A DNA stretch of 64,000 nt from Thermomonas carbonis. GTDB lineage: Bacteria > Pseudomonadota > Gammaproteobacteria > Xanthomonadales > Xanthomonadaceae. The stretch lies in contig NZ_CP060719.1 of assembly GCF_014396975.1 (NCBI RefSeq), positions 1,770,001 through 1,834,000 on the forward strand. Reading direction: 5' to 3'. The translations under genes and the position numbers were made by a program. Below the pieces are notes generated by a model. That model saw only the letters and a program-made list of their open reading frames with translations. It was not told the origin of the DNA and did not search any database. How positions within the stretch are numbered: the first letter of the stretch is position 1; every line of letters starts with the position of its first letter. Below, in pieces: positions 23,283 to 33,710 of the stretch.

Positions 23283-24589
23283 CGCGGCGTGCGCGACAGC
23301 CGGTCGATCAGCACGGCGCTGCGCAGCGCCTGGCGGGGGATGCTGGTGAGGTCGACGCTCTCTCCCTCTGCATGCGAGCCCGAGCCTGCGGCGCCCAGGC
23401 CGGCAAGCACGTCGACATCGGCGGCGACGAAGCTGGAATCGGCGGCGCCGCGCTTGGCTGGATCCCATTCGCCCATGGCCGGCAGGCCGAGGTCGGCATT
23501 GACCTGGTTGAGCATCGCGAGCAGCGCGCGGTTGCCGTCGGTCGGGGCCATCGGCGGGTAGGAGTCCTCGAACACCAGCGACGCGCCGGTCTTCGGCAGG
23601 TGCTGGGCGACGATCGCCTGCATTCGCGTGCGTGCTCGCGCTTCCTGCTCTGGCGTCAGCGTGCGCAGGTCGCCGCGCGCCACGGCGCGCTCGGCGATGA
23701 TGTTGGTCTTGCCCGAGGCGCTGCCGCGCGCACCGCCCGCGTCCAGCGTTGCGGGCGTGCCGCCGACCATCAGGCCGACGTTGAAAGTGACATTCGGCTC
23801 CGGGAGTTCGCGCCGGAAGGTGTCGAGGATGCGCACCAGCTCGTAGTTCGCGCCGTAACCGAGTCCATCGCCGAACACGCCACTGGAATGCCCGGTCATG
23901 CCTGTGGTGGTCATCTCCCAGTCGGTCACCCCACGGCGCGCCACCGTCGCGAAGTCCTGGCCGCCGTCGACGATCAGGCCTTCGTATTCGAGGGCGACGT
24001 CCGCCCATTTCCCGGCCGCGACCAGGTTGGCGCGCGCAGCGTCGAGCGGCGTGCCGGCCGATTCCTCGTCGCCGGTCAGCACGACCTTGATGTCGGCGTC
24101 GCGCAGGGTGCCGGTGGCATGCATCGCGCGCAACGCGCTGACGATGATCACCACGCCGCCCTTGTCGTCGCCGATGCCGGGGCCAGTCGCGTTGTCGCCA
24201 TTGCGGACGAAGCGCTGGAACGTGGAGTCCGGTTCGAACACGGTGTCCAGGTGGCCGATCAACAGCAGGCGCTTGCCGCGGCCCTTACCCGTATGCGTCG
24301 CGACCAGATGACCCGCGCGTCCGGTTGCGCGCATGTCGATCCACTGCACGTCGAAGCCGAGCGGTTCCAGTTCGGCGCGGACCATCTCGCCGACCGCGGT
24401 GACGCCGGCAATGTTGAGCGAGCCCGAGTTCTGGTTGACCAGCCGCTCCAGCAAGGCGATCGCATGCGGCTGGTCGGCCTGGATGGAGTCGCGCAGCCGT
24501 TGCTCGGTCGCGGAGGGCGTGGCGGCGAGGCAGGGTGCTGCGGACAGGGCCAGCAGCAGGCCGCAGGCGAGCGTGTGGAAACGAGTCAT
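23279..24589 (-). CDS. Secreted M20 family metallopeptidase
   Basis: 436 residues starting [20 protein letters not shown], a signal peptide cleaved after CLAA. Zinc ligands fit M20/CPG2-like enzymes: [11 protein letters not shown] (His, Asp), [10 protein letters not shown] (bridging Asp), [10 protein letters not shown] (catalytic and ligand Glu), then the dimerisation lid and [20 protein letters not shown] with the last His. Probably a periplasmic carboxypeptidase or aminoacylase. The start at 24589 was chosen over the longer frame because it begins a clean signal peptide. Divergent from clpB. Confidence 0.9.
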   Translation of the reverse strand: MTRFHTLACGLLLALSAAPCLAATPSATEQRLRDSIQADQPHAIALLERLVNQNSGSLNIAGVTAVGEMVRAELEPLGFDVQWIDMRATGRAGHLVATHTGKGRGKRLLLIGHLDTVFEPDSTFQRFVRNGDNATGPGIGDDKGGVVIIVSALRAMHATGTLRDADIKVVLTGDEESAGTPLDAARANLVAAGKWADVALEYEGLIVDGGQDFATVARRGVTDWEMTTTGMTGHSSGVFGDGLGYGANYELVRILDTFRRELPEPNVTFNVGLMVGGTPATLDAGGARGSASGKTNIIAERAVARGDLRTLTPEQEARARTRMQAIVAQHLPKTGASLVFEDSYPPMAPTDGNRALLAMLNQVNADLGLPAMGEWDPAKRGAADSSFVAADVDVLAGLGAAGSGSHAEGESVDLTSIPRQALRSAVLIDRLSRTPR

Positions 24590-24653
24590 CGAGCGGGCTC
24601 CGCAAAAGGCATGCGCGACCATAACCGACGCCGAACCGGCGCGTCCGATTTGA

Positions 24654-24681
24654 CTTGAATCACGACGAGGCAACCGCATCT
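24654..24681 (+). promoter_or_regulatory. Sigma-32 heat-shock-type promoter of clpB
   Basis: CTTGAA (24654-24659), 14 nt, then CCGCATCT (24674-24681), against the consensus CTTGAAA-N11-16-CCCCATnT (seven of eight in the -10). Predicted leader about 40 nt before the clpB ATG. Heat-shock control of clpB is the established pattern. Confidence 0.65.
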
Positions 24682-24727
24682 GGAACACATTGGCCGCGAG
24701 CGGCCCATTCCCTTCAAGGATTTCCCC

Positions 24728-27325
24728 ATGCGCATGGACAAACTCACCTCGCGCTTCCAGCAGGCCATCGCCGACGCCCAGTCGCTGGCCGTGGGTCGCG
24801 ACCACACCATCATCGAACCCGCACACCTGCTGCTGGCGCTGCTCGACCAGCGCGGCGGCGGCACCCGCCCGTTGCTGGCCCAGGCAGGCGTCAACGTGCC
24901 CGTGCTGCGCGAGCGCCTGACCGAAGCGCTCGACCGGCTACCGAAAGTGACCGGCCAGGCCGGCAACGTGCAGGCCGGCAACGACCTGATCCGCCTGCTC
25001 AACGTCACCGACAAGCTGGCCCAGCAGCGCGGCGATGCCTACATCGCCAGCGAATTGTTCCTGCTCGCCGCGCTCGAGGATTCCGGCGATGCCGGCAAGG
25101 CGCTGAAGGCCGCGGGCGGCAACAAGGCCAGGCTGGAACCGGCCATCGACAAGCTGCGCGGCGGCGAGAAGGTGCAGGACGAGAACGCCGAGGACGCACG
25201 CCAGGCGCTGGAGAAATACACCATCGACATGACCGCGCGCGCGGAGAGCGGCAAGTTCGATCCGGTGGTTGGCCGCGACGAGGAGATCCGCCGCACCATC
25301 CAGGTGCTGCAACGGCGCACCAAGAACAACCCGGTGCTGATCGGCGAGCCCGGCGTGGGCAAGACCGCGATCGTCGAAGGCCTGGCCCAACGCATCATCA
25401 ATGGCGAGGTGCCGGAAGGCCTGAAGGGCAAGCGCCTGCTGTCGCTGGACATGGGCGCACTGATCGCCGGCGCCAAGTTCCGCGGCGAATTCGAGGAGCG
25501 CCTGAAGGCCGTGCTCAACGACCTGTCGAAGAACGAAGGCCAGATCATCCTGTTCATCGACGAGCTCCACACCATGGTCGGCGCCGGCAAGGCGGAAGGC
25601 TCGATGGATGCCGGCAACATGCTCAAGCCGGCTCTTGCGAGGGGTGAACTGCACTGCATCGGCGCGACCACGCTCGACGAATACCGCAAGTACGTGGAGA
25701 AAGATGCCGCGCTCGAGCGTCGCTTCCAGAAGGTGTTCGTCGGCGAGCCGAGTGTCGAGGACACCATCGCGATCCTGCGCGGGCTGAAGGAGCGGTATGC
25801 CGTGCACCACGGCGTGGAGATCACCGACCCCGCCATCGTCGCTGCGGCGACGTTGAGCCATCGCTACATCGCCGACCGCCAGTTGCCCGACAAGGCCATC
25901 GACCTGATGGACGAAGCGGCCTCTCGGATCCGCATGGAGATCGACTCCAAGCCGGAGGAAATGGACCGCAAGGAACGTCGGCTGATCCAGCTCAAGATCC
26001 AGCGCGAGGCGCTGAAGAAGGAGAAGGACGCCGAATCGAAGCAGCGCCTGGCCGACCTGCAGGAACAGATCGACGTGCTCGAACGCGAGTACAGCGACCT
26101 GGAGGAAGTGTGGAAGGCCGAGAAGGCGACCCTGCAGGGGGCGACCCGGATCAAGGAGCAGATCGAGGCCGCGCGCCTGCAACTGGAAGCCGCGCAACGC
26201 ACGCAGGACTACGCACGCATGAGCGAGATCCAGTACGGCACGCTGCCGGAACTGGAGAAGCAGCTGGCCGCCGCGCAGGAGGTGGAGCACAAGGGCTTCA
26301 CCCTGCTGCAGGACAAGGTCACCGCCGAGGAAATCGCCCAGGTCGTGGCGCGCTGGACCGGCATCCCGGTGAGCAAGATGCTGGAGGGCGAGCGCGAGAA
26401 ATTGCTGGCGATGGAAGCGCAGCTGCACAGCCGGGTGGTGGGCCAGGAAGAAGCGATCAAGGTCGTGTCCGATGCGGTGCGGCGTTCGCGCGCCGGCCTG
26501 TCCGATCCGGACCGGCCGAGCGGCTCGTTCCTGTTCCTCGGCCCGACTGGTGTGGGCAAGACCGAACTGTGCAAGGCGCTGGCCGAATTCCTGTTCGACA
26601 GTACCGACGCGATGGTGCGCATCGACATGAGCGAGTTCATGGAGAAGCACGCGGTGTCGCGGTTGGTCGGCGCGCCTCCGGGCTACGTCGGCTACGAAGA
26701 GGGTGGCTACCTTACCGAAGCGGTGCGCCGCCGTCCCTACAGCGTGATCCTGCTGGACGAGGTGGAGAAGGCGCATCCGGACGTGTTCAACATCCTGTTG
26801 CAGGTGCTCGACGACGGTCGCCTGACCGATGGCCAGGGCCGCACGGTGGATTTCCGCAACACCGTGATCGTGATGACCTCGAACCTTGGGTCGCAGCACA
26901 TCCAGGAGCTTGGCAACGACGACAGTCCCGAGGCCTACACGCAGATGAAGGCGGTGGTGATGAGCGTGGTGCAGTCGCACTTCCGCCCGGAATTCATCAA
27001 CCGGCTGGACGACATCGTGGTCTTCCATCCGCTGGACAAGCAGCAGATCAAGGCGATCGCGCGCATCCAGCTGCGTGGACTGGAGAAACGCCTGGGCGAG
27101 CGCGGCATCCGCATCGAGTTGAGCGACAAGGCGTTCGAGCTGCTGGCGAATGTCGGCTTCGACCCGGTGTACGGCGCGCGTCCGCTGAAGCGTGCGATCC
27201 AGCAACAACTGGAGAACCCGCTAGCCCAGGCGATCCTCTCCGGCGCGTTCGCCAGCGGCGATAGCGTGCGGGTGGATGCGGAGGGCGGCAGGTTGGTGTT
27301 CGCGAAGGACGCCGCGACGAAGTAG
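24728..27325 (+). CDS. clpB: ATP-dependent disaggregase ClpB
   Basis: 865 residues, full length. Clp N-domain from [23 protein letters not shown]-1 with Walker [10 protein letters not shown] and the pore/Walker B pair [23 protein letters not shown]; coiled-coil M-domain (about 410-525) rich in Glu/Lys/Arg; AAA-2 with GPTGVGKTE, pore motif [15 protein letters not shown] and sensor region [10 protein letters not shown]. Works with DnaK to pull proteins out of aggregates. No IGF/L-type ClpP loop is seen, as expected for ClpB. Single gene behind a sigma-32-like promoter. Confidence 0.98.
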   Translation: MRMDKLTSRFQQAIADAQSLAVGRDHTIIEPAHLLLALLDQRGGGTRPLLAQAGVNVPVLRERLTEALDRLPKVTGQAGNVQAGNDLIRLLNVTDKLAQQRGDAYIASELFLLAALEDSGDAGKALKAAGGNKARLEPAIDKLRGGEKVQDENAEDARQALEKYTIDMTARAESGKFDPVVGRDEEIRRTIQVLQRRTKNNPVLIGEPGVGKTAIVEGLAQRIINGEVPEGLKGKRLLSLDMGALIAGAKFRGEFEERLKAVLNDLSKNEGQIILFIDELHTMVGAGKAEGSMDAGNMLKPALARGELHCIGATTLDEYRKYVEKDAALERRFQKVFVGEPSVEDTIAILRGLKERYAVHHGVEITDPAIVAAATLSHRYIADRQLPDKAIDLMDEAASRIRMEIDSKPEEMDRKERRLIQLKIQREALKKEKDAESKQRLADLQEQIDVLEREYSDLEEVWKAEKATLQGATRIKEQIEAARLQLEAAQRTQDYARMSEIQYGTLPELEKQLAAAQEVEHKGFTLLQDKVTAEEIAQVVARWTGIPVSKMLEGEREKLLAMEAQLHSRVVGQEEAIKVVSDAVRRSRAGLSDPDRPSGSFLFLGPTGVGKTELCKALAEFLFDSTDAMVRIDMSEFMEKHAVSRLVGAPPGYVGYEEGGYLTEAVRRRPYSVILLDEVEKAHPDVFNILLQVLDDGRLTDGQGRTVDFRNTVIVMTSNLGSQHIQELGNDDSPEAYTQMKAVVMSVVQSHFRPEFINRLDDIVVFHPLDKQQIKAIARIQLRGLEKRLGERGIRIELSDKAFELLANVGFDPVYGARPLKRAIQQQLENPLAQAILSGAFASGDSVRVDAEGGRLVFAKDAATK

Positions 27326-27395
27326 CGAAGCGACGCCGCACCGCGGCGATGAAGCGGTTGGTGTCTAATCCCGGCATCACATCGGGAGCGTTGCC

Positions 27396-29039
27396 ATGTC
27401 GCCATCACGTCAGTCGCGGTTCGCACGCATCGTCTTGCTGTCGTGTTGCCTGTTGTCGCCGATGGTGGCAAGCGCGCAAGGCACCCGTCACGTCGAGGTC
27501 CGGCTGGATGCCGCAGCGATGCAGCCCGCGGTATCCGGTCGCCTGCTGGTGTTCGCGATGCCGGTCGACAAGGCGGAAGCGGCGGCGAAGGATGGCAAGG
27601 TCGAGGCGGTGAACGCCAGCGCGATGACGCCCGAGGCGGTCACGTTCGCCGCGATGGACCTACCGCACCTGGCATCCGGTGCCAGCGTGGTACTGGATGC
27701 CGATGCGATCGCGTTCCCGCAGGGGTTCTCGCGCTTGCCGGAGGGCGAGTACTACCTGCAGGCGGTGCTCGATGCCAACCACGACTACAACTATGGCGGG
27801 CGTGGTCCCGGCGATCTCGTCAGCGAGCCGACCAAGGTGCGACTGGGCGCATCGCAGCGAATCCCGTCGCTGGCGTTGACCCGCGTTCTGCCGGAGCGGC
27901 CGGATCCCTGGCTCGTTCCCGAGGATGCACCCGCGGACGCGCGCGAGGCGATGGCCGCTGCGCGTGCGCAGACCGAACTGCTCGACTTCATCAGTCCGGC
28001 GCTGAGCAAGTTCTGGGGCCGCGACATCCACATGCGCGGCTGGGTGTTGCTGCCGCCTGGCTATGCCGATGCCGGCAATGCGCGCGCACGCTATCCGACC
28101 GCGTATTTCACCCATGGATTCGGCGGCAACCTGCCGGGCCTGGTGCGGAGCGTGGTGTACGTGGCGGACGCGATGCGCGACGGCAGCATGCCGTCGATGA
28201 TCTGGGTGTTCCTGGACGAATCCAGCGCCACCGGCACCCATGAGTTCGCCGATTCGGTGAACAACGGACCGTGGGGCCAGGCCTTGACCAGCGAATTGAT
28301 TCCGTCGCTGGAGGCGCGTTACCGGATGGACGGCAAGGCCTCCGGGCGCTTGCTCAATGGCCACTCGTCCGGCGGCTGGGCCACGCTGTGGCTGCAGGTC
28401 ACGTATCCGAAGCTCTTCGGCGGCACCTGGTCGACTGCGCCGGATTCCAGCGACTTCCACGATTTCACCGGGCCGGATCTGTACGCATCGAATGCCAACG
28501 TGTATCGCAAGCCCGATGGCAGCGCCTGGCCGCTGGTACGGGTGAACGGCGAAGTGCTCTCGACGTTCGAGCAATACGCGCGGCAGGAAGCGGTGAAGGG
28601 CGCGGTCGGCGGACAGTTCGCGTCGTTCGACTGGGTGTTCTCGCCGCGCGGCGGCGATGGCCGGCCGGTGCCGATGTTCGATCGCGCCACCGGCAAGGTC
28701 GATCCGATGGTGGTTGCCTATTGGCGCGAGCATTACGACATCGCCCACAAGTTGCAGACCCAGTGGCAGGCGCTGAAGCCCGATCTCGATGGCAAGATCC
28801 GGGTGATCGTGGGCGATGCCGATACCTTCTACCTGGACGGGGCCGCGCGCCGGCTCAAGGCCGTGCTGGACGGGCTTGGCGCAAAGGCGGAAGTGCGCTT
28901 CCTGCCCGGCAAGACGCACTCCGATTTGTATGTCGAAGGCGATGACCGTCGCGCGCTGTTGAAGAAGATCGCGTGGGAGATGCATGCGGTCGCGCGGCCC
29001 GACGGCAAGCCACTCGCCACAGGCGCGAACGGCAAGTAA
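27396..29039 (+). CDS. Exported alpha/beta-hydrolase, putative esterase
   Basis: 547 residues. Signal peptide at the N-terminus (IVLLSCCLLSPMVASAQG). An N-terminal beta domain (about 30-165) resembles the region before the hydrolase in enterochelin-esterase-like proteins; the hydrolase part carries YPTAYFTHGFGGN, nucleophile elbow LLNGHSSGGWATLW (Ser), a late Asp in VIVGDADTFYLDG and a final His in LPGKTHSDLY. So the Ser-Asp-His triad is complete. Substrate unknown; outside or periplasmic location expected. Convergent with the Kef-type antiporter, 6 bp apart. Confidence 0.8.
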   Translation: MSPSRQSRFARIVLLSCCLLSPMVASAQGTRHVEVRLDAAAMQPAVSGRLLVFAMPVDKAEAAAKDGKVEAVNASAMTPEAVTFAAMDLPHLASGASVVLDADAIAFPQGFSRLPEGEYYLQAVLDANHDYNYGGRGPGDLVSEPTKVRLGASQRIPSLALTRVLPERPDPWLVPEDAPADAREAMAAARAQTELLDFISPALSKFWGRDIHMRGWVLLPPGYADAGNARARYPTAYFTHGFGGNLPGLVRSVVYVADAMRDGSMPSMIWVFLDESSATGTHEFADSVNNGPWGQALTSELIPSLEARYRMDGKASGRLLNGHSSGGWATLWLQVTYPKLFGGTWSTAPDSSDFHDFTGPDLYASNANVYRKPDGSAWPLVRVNGEVLSTFEQYARQEAVKGAVGGQFASFDWVFSPRGGDGRPVPMFDRATGKVDPMVVAYWREHYDIAHKLQTQWQALKPDLDGKIRVIVGDADTFYLDGAARRLKAVLDGLGAKAEVRFLPGKTHSDLYVEGDDRRALLKKIAWEMHAVARPDGKPLATGANGK

Positions 29040-29045
29040 ACGCGC

Positions 29046-30740
29046 TCAACTCGCGGCAGTTGCGGCCTCGGCCCGCGGCGTGCGCCACGGTGGGGTGGCC
29101 ATCATCATGTCGACCAGCGAATAGGCCAGCTCGCGTTCGGCCAGCACCGCTGCATCGGCACCGTGGGCCAGCAGATGCTTGACCTCGGCGTCGCTGTGGG
29201 CGCGTGCCAGCACGCTGATGCCGGGGTGGATCGCCTTCAGGCGGGCGATGATCTCGCCGGCTTCCAGCGCCTGCGGCATCGCCAGGATCGCCAGCTGCGC
29301 GGTTTCCGGGCGCGCCGCCTTCAACACGCCCGCGGCGGCTGCATTGCCGCGCACCGTGACCAGGCCGTTCTTGCGCGCGAACTCGACCCTGTCGGGATCG
29401 CTTTCCACCAGCACCAGCGGAATCCCGCGATCCTGCAGCAGTCGCGTGAGTTCGCGACCGACCCGGCCATACCCGATCACGATCGCGTGACCGCCCATGT
29501 CCTCCGGCACCTCCGACAGCGGCTGGGTCACGGTGGTCACTGCCGTGCCCGGTTGCTGGCGTTTCTGCCACGCATCCAGCCAGGCGAACAGGAACGGGTT
29601 GGCGATGATCGACAACAGCGCGCCGGCCAGGATCAGGTCGTGCGCTTCCTGCGGCAGCAGCTTCTGCGACAGGCCCAGGCCAGCGAGGATGAAGGAGAAC
29701 TCGCCGATCTGCGACAGGCTGGCGGAGATGGTCAGGCCGGTCAGTTTGGGCAGGCGCAGCAGGCGGACGATGGTGTAGCCCACCAGAGCATTGCCGAACA
29801 CGATGATGGCTACCGTCGCCAGCACCAGCAGCGGCTGTTCGACCAGGATCGCCGGGTTGAACAGCATGCCGACGGAGACGAAGAACAGCACCGCGAACGC
29901 ATCGCGCATCGGCAGCGAATCCGCCGCGGCCTTGTGGCTCAACTCGGATTCGTTGAGCAGCATCCCGGCGAAGAACGCGCCCAGCGCGAAGCTGACATCG
30001 AACAGATAGGCCGCGCCGAAGGCCACGCCCAGCGCGATGGCCAGCACGCTGAGGGTGAACAGCTCGCGCGAGCCCAGGCCAGCCACGTGCTCCAGGATCC
30101 ACGGAATCGCACGCTTGCCGACCACCAGCATCACCACCACGAACGCGGTGACCTTCACCAGCGTCCATACCAGCGCACCGGCGATGCCGGCCGCACCGAT
30201 CTTTTCGCCTGCGCCGAGTGCGCCGGCGATCGCCGGCAGCAAGACCAGTGCGAGCACCATCGCCAGGTCCTCGACCACCAGCCAGCCGATCGCGATCCGC
30301 CCGCGCCGGGTATCCAGCAGCCGGCGTTCCTCCAGCGCGCGCATCACCACCACGGTACTGGCCACCGACAGCGCCAGCCCGAACACGATCGCGCCCATCA
30401 GGTCCCAGCCATGCCACAGGCCGAAGCCGGTGCCGACCGAGGTCACGAAGGCGATCTGCCCCAGCGCGCCGGGGATGGCGATGTTCTTCACGTCCAGCAG
30501 GTCGCGCAGCGAGAAATGCAGGCCCACCCCGAACATCAGCAGGATCACCCCGATCTCGGCCAGCTGCGGGGCCAGGCCCTGGTCGGCCACGAAGCCCGGA
30601 GTGAACGGCCCGACCACGATCCCGGCCAGCAGATAGCCCACCAGCGGCGACAGTTTCAGTCGCTGGGCGAGCAACCCGAGCACGAAGGCCGAGACGAAGC
30701 CGACGCTGAGCAGGGCGATGAGCGAGGTGTGATGCGGCAT
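29046..30740 (-). CDS. Kef/YbaL-type monovalent cation:proton antiporter
   Basis: 564 residues. About 12 transmembrane segments (Na+/H+ exchanger fold) from FVSAFVLGLLAQRLKLSPLV, with GYLLAGIVVGP near the N-terminus, then a cytoplasmic TrkA-N (RCK) domain with the Rossmann motif AIVIGYGRVGRELTRLL. Architecture matches YbaL/KefB/KefC proteins that exchange K+ (or Na+) for H+, gated by nucleotide or glutathione ligands. Start MPHHTSLIA at 30740 fits YbaL-type N-termini; the frame is open nine codons further. Ligand and ion specificity not readable. Confidence 0.88.
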   Translation of the reverse strand: MPHHTSLIALLSVGFVSAFVLGLLAQRLKLSPLVGYLLAGIVVGPFTPGFVADQGLAPQLAEIGVILLMFGVGLHFSLRDLLDVKNIAIPGALGQIAFVTSVGTGFGLWHGWDLMGAIVFGLALSVASTVVVMRALEERRLLDTRRGRIAIGWLVVEDLAMVLALVLLPAIAGALGAGEKIGAAGIAGALVWTLVKVTAFVVVMLVVGKRAIPWILEHVAGLGSRELFTLSVLAIALGVAFGAAYLFDVSFALGAFFAGMLLNESELSHKAAADSLPMRDAFAVLFFVSVGMLFNPAILVEQPLLVLATVAIIVFGNALVGYTIVRLLRLPKLTGLTISASLSQIGEFSFILAGLGLSQKLLPQEAHDLILAGALLSIIANPFLFAWLDAWQKRQQPGTAVTTVTQPLSEVPEDMGGHAIVIGYGRVGRELTRLLQDRGIPLVLVESDPDRVEFARKNGLVTVRGNAAAAGVLKAARPETAQLAILAMPQALEAGEIIARLKAIHPGISVLARAHSDAEVKHLLAHGADAAVLAERELAYSLVDMMMATPPWRTPRAEAATAAS

Positions 30741-30799
30741 CCGGGTTCCATCATCGCGGCGGCCCATGATCGCATGGCGGTCGTGGCCGCCGTCCGAAT

Positions 30800-30805
30800 T
30801 ACAAT
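30800..30805 (+). promoter_or_regulatory. Candidate -10 element of the ABC-F gene
   Basis: TACAAT ends 6 bp before the ATG at 30812. That spacing would put the transcript start at or next to the start codon, so this mRNA may be leaderless or very short-leadered. No convincing -35 seen. Confidence 0.4.
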
Positions 30806-30811
30806 GTGCGA

Positions 30812-32659
30812 ATGATTTCCTTCCGTAACTTCGCGCTGCGCCGCGGCGAGCGCCTGCTGTTGTCCGATGTCGACCTCACCCTGCACGCGGGGTGGCGGGT
30901 CGGCGTGATCGGCCGCAACGGCGCCGGCAAGTCCTCCCTGTTCGCTGCGCTGATGGGCGATGTCGAGCCCGACAAGGGCGACCTCGACCTGCCCGGCAAG
31001 GCGCGCATCGCCAGCGTGGCCCAGGAAACCCCGCACCTGCCGGACCCGGCGCTGGACTTCGTCCTGTCCGGCGATGTCGACGTCCACGCGGCCGTGCAGG
31101 CCGAAGCCAACGCCTTCGCCAATGAAGACTGGGAAGCGGTCGCCGAGGCCCACCACCGGCTGGAGGAGCTGAACGGTTACGACGCCTCCGCGCGCGCGGG
31201 CCGCCTGCTGCACGGTCTGGGGTTCCCGGCGGAAACGCATGGCAAGGCGGTCTCGGATTTCTCCGGCGGCTGGCGGGTGCGGCTCAACGTCGCCCGCGCG
31301 CTGATGACCCCGTCCGACCTGTTGCTGCTCGACGAACCGACCAACCACCTCGACCTCGACGCGGTCGTGTGGATGGAGGAATGGCTCAAGCGCTACGACG
31401 GCACCTTGCTGGTGATCTCGCACGACCGCGAATTCCTCGACAACGTCACCACCCACATCCTGCATCTGCATGATGGCCGGGCGAAGCTGTACGTCGGCAA
31501 CTACACCGACTTCGAGCGCCAGCGCGCCGAGCACCTGCGCCTGCAGCAGATCACCCATCTGAAGGAACAGGCCGAGCGCGCCCACCTGCAATCCTTCATC
31601 GACCGCTTCAAGGCCAAGGCCAGCAAGGCCAAGCAGGCGCAGTCGCGGATGAAGCGGCTGGCCAAGCTGGCCGGCACCGAGGCGGTGCGCGCCGAGCGCT
31701 CCTTGCACATCACCCTGCCGGAACCGCTGAGGCTGCCGAATTCGCTGCTGTCGCTGCACGATGTCGAAGCCGGCTACGGCGCGGATGCGGTGATCCTGCA
31801 CAACATCAATTTCGGCCTGGAAGCCGGCGACCGCATCGGCCTGCTGGGCCCCAACGGCGCCGGCAAGTCGACCCTGGTGAAGACCCTGGTCGGCGAACTG
31901 GAACCGCTGGACGGCGAGCGCAAGGCGCACCCGGACATGCGCATCGGCTATTTCGCCCAGCACACGGTGGAATCGCTGGTGTTCGGCACCACGCCGCTGG
32001 ATCACCTGCGCACGCTGGCGCCGGACGTGTCCAACCAGGAACTGCGCGACTTCCTGGGTCGCTGGAATTTCCCGGGTGATCGCGCGTTCGAAATCATCGA
32101 CACCTTCAGCGGCGGCGAGAAGGCGCGGCTGGCGCTGGCGTTGATCGCGTATCGCCGGCCCAACGTCATGCTGCTCGACGAACCCACCAACCACCTCGAC
32201 CTCGACATGCGCGAGGCACTGGCCGAAGCGCTTTCCGATTTCGACGGCGCGATCGTGATGGTCAGCCATGACCGACACTTGATCGGACTGGTCTGCGACG
32301 AATATTGGCGCGTGGCCGGCGGCAAGGTCGAGCCGTTCGATGGCGACCTCGACGAATACGCCGCGTGGTTGCGCTCGCGCCCGGGCAGCGACAATCCCAA
32401 GACCCCGGCACCGAAAGCGCAGCCGGCGATCGCGGCCGCGCCGGCCAAGCCGGTGTCGAAGGTCAATCCGCACAAGTTGCAGAAGGCGGAAGCGCTGGTG
32501 GCCGACCTGGAAGCCAAACTGGGCGGCATCGACACCCAGCTCGCCGATCCGAAGATTTATGGCAACGCCGGACGCGTCGCCGAACTCGGCCGCGAGCAGA
32601 CCGCATTGCGCAGCAAGCTTGAGACCGCGGAAGCCGAGCTGCTGGCGTTGTACGACTGA
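30812..32659 (+). CDS. ABC-F ATPase, YheS/Uup type
   Basis: 615 residues with two ABC cassettes and no membrane segments. First Walker A GRNGAGKSS (34-42) and signature FSGGWRVRL; second GPNGAGKST and FSGGEKARL; both Walker B sites read LLLDEPTNHLDLD or similar. Between them the ABC-F linker (charged helices, about 235-300); the C-terminus is a charged coiled coil. ABC-F proteins act on the ribosome as translation factors or antibiotic-protection proteins. MISFRNFALRRGERLL is the expected YheS-type N-terminus, so ATG 30812 is preferred to the GTG six bases earlier. Confidence 0.93.
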   Translation: MISFRNFALRRGERLLLSDVDLTLHAGWRVGVIGRNGAGKSSLFAALMGDVEPDKGDLDLPGKARIASVAQETPHLPDPALDFVLSGDVDVHAAVQAEANAFANEDWEAVAEAHHRLEELNGYDASARAGRLLHGLGFPAETHGKAVSDFSGGWRVRLNVARALMTPSDLLLLDEPTNHLDLDAVVWMEEWLKRYDGTLLVISHDREFLDNVTTHILHLHDGRAKLYVGNYTDFERQRAEHLRLQQITHLKEQAERAHLQSFIDRFKAKASKAKQAQSRMKRLAKLAGTEAVRAERSLHITLPEPLRLPNSLLSLHDVEAGYGADAVILHNINFGLEAGDRIGLLGPNGAGKSTLVKTLVGELEPLDGERKAHPDMRIGYFAQHTVESLVFGTTPLDHLRTLAPDVSNQELRDFLGRWNFPGDRAFEIIDTFSGGEKARLALALIAYRRPNVMLLDEPTNHLDLDMREALAEALSDFDGAIVMVSHDRHLIGLVCDEYWRVAGGKVEPFDGDLDEYAAWLRSRPGSDNPKTPAPKAQPAIAAAPAKPVSKVNPHKLQKAEALVADLEAKLGGIDTQLADPKIYGNAGRVAELGREQTALRSKLETAEAELLALYD

Positions 32660-32702
32660 GACGCCGCTTGCCGGTTGTCTTGGTGGCCGCTAGGTTGCCC
32701 GC

Positions 32703-33314
32703 ATGAATCGATTCGCTGCTGCTTCCATCGTCGCGTTGCTGGCCGCGCTGGCGGGCTGCGCGCATCCACCGTCGCGTGCGCCGCTGGCCCCGGCGGATGC
32801 CTTCCTGTCGGCGATTGCCCGCCATTGCGGGCAGGCGTTCGCCGGGCGGGTCATCGCCAACCTGCCGACGCCGACCGCGCCGGATGCGTTCGAGGGCAAG
32901 TCACTGGTCATGCACGTGCGCGGTTGCGAGAACCCCGCGCAAGGCTTGCGCGTTCCGTTCCATGTGGGCGACGACCATTCGCGGACCTGGGTGCTGACGC
33001 GCACCGCCCCCGGTCTGCGGCTGAAGCACGATCATCGGCACCAGAATGGTTCCGCGGATGCCGTGACGATGTATGGAGGCGACAGCGTGGATGCCGGAAC
33101 CGCGTCGCGACAGGCGTTTCCGGTGGATGCCGAATCCGTGGCGATGTTCCAGCGTGAAGGACTGGCGGCATCGGTGACCAATGTCTGGGCCATGGAGATC
33201 GAGCCGGGGCAACGCTTCGTCTATGAGCTGGCGCGGCCGGGCGGGCGGTTGTTCCGGGTGGAATTCGACCTGTCGAAGCCGGTGCCGTTGCCGCCTGCGC
33301 CCTGGGGCGGTTGA
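32703..33314 (+). CDS. Putative lipoprotein of unknown function
   Basis: 203 residues. Signal peptide with lipobox ALAGC (Cys19). The remainder has CGQAFAGRVIANLPTP, HVRGCENPAQGLRVPFHVGD, LRLKHDHRHQNG and DSVDAGTASRQAFPVDA, giving a small His/Asp-rich globular domain with a possible Cys pair. I do not recognise a named family, though similar single-domain lipoproteins are common in Xanthomonadaceae. Stands alone, 43 bp after the ABC-F gene. Confidence 0.6.
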   Translation: MNRFAAASIVALLAALAGCAHPPSRAPLAPADAFLSAIARHCGQAFAGRVIANLPTPTAPDAFEGKSLVMHVRGCENPAQGLRVPFHVGDDHSRTWVLTRTAPGLRLKHDHRHQNGSADAVTMYGGDSVDAGTASRQAFPVDAESVAMFQREGLAASVTNVWAMEIEPGQRFVYELARPGGRLFRVEFDLSKPVPLPPAPWGG

Positions 33315-33365
33315 ATTACGCCGCGCGAGCCCCAGAATCGACGCTCGGTCCCCGGAAGTCGTTCG

Positions 33366-33701
33366 ATGCCCATCTATGCCTTTGCCTGCGCTGCCTGCGG
33401 GCACCACTTCGACCGCTTGCAGCGTTTGTCGGATGCCGATCCGATCCAGTGTCCGTCCTGCGCCGTCGATGGCCAGGTCCACAGGCAACTGACCGCCCCG
33501 CAGTTCCGCTTGGCGGGCGGCGGCTGGTACGAGACCGACTTCAAGAAAGACGGCGACAAGAAGCGCAACCTGGCGGGCGAGGGCGGCGAAGGCGCGAAAC
33601 CCGCCGCTGATCCCAAGCCCGACGCGAAACCTGCCGCGGCGGCTCCCGCCGCCAAGGTCGAGCCTGCCAACCCGGCCGGGGGCAGTGCCCCGGCCGTTTG
33701 A
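33366..33701 (+). CDS. FmdB-type zinc-ribbon protein
   Basis: 111 residues. N-terminal zinc ribbon MPIYAFACAACGHHFDRLQR with a second CxxC in IQCPSCAVDG, four Cys for one zinc. A conserved GGGWYETDFK segment follows, then a Lys/Ala/Pro-rich tail (about 70-111) that looks unstructured. FmdB-family regulatory proteins are widespread and mostly uncharacterised. Ends 9 bp from the convergent DUF3011 gene. Confidence 0.85.
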   Translation: MPIYAFACAACGHHFDRLQRLSDADPIQCPSCAVDGQVHRQLTAPQFRLAGGGWYETDFKKDGDKKRNLAGEGGEGAKPAADPKPDAKPAAAAPAAKVEPANPAGGSAPAV

Positions 33702-33710
33702 ATCACGCCG

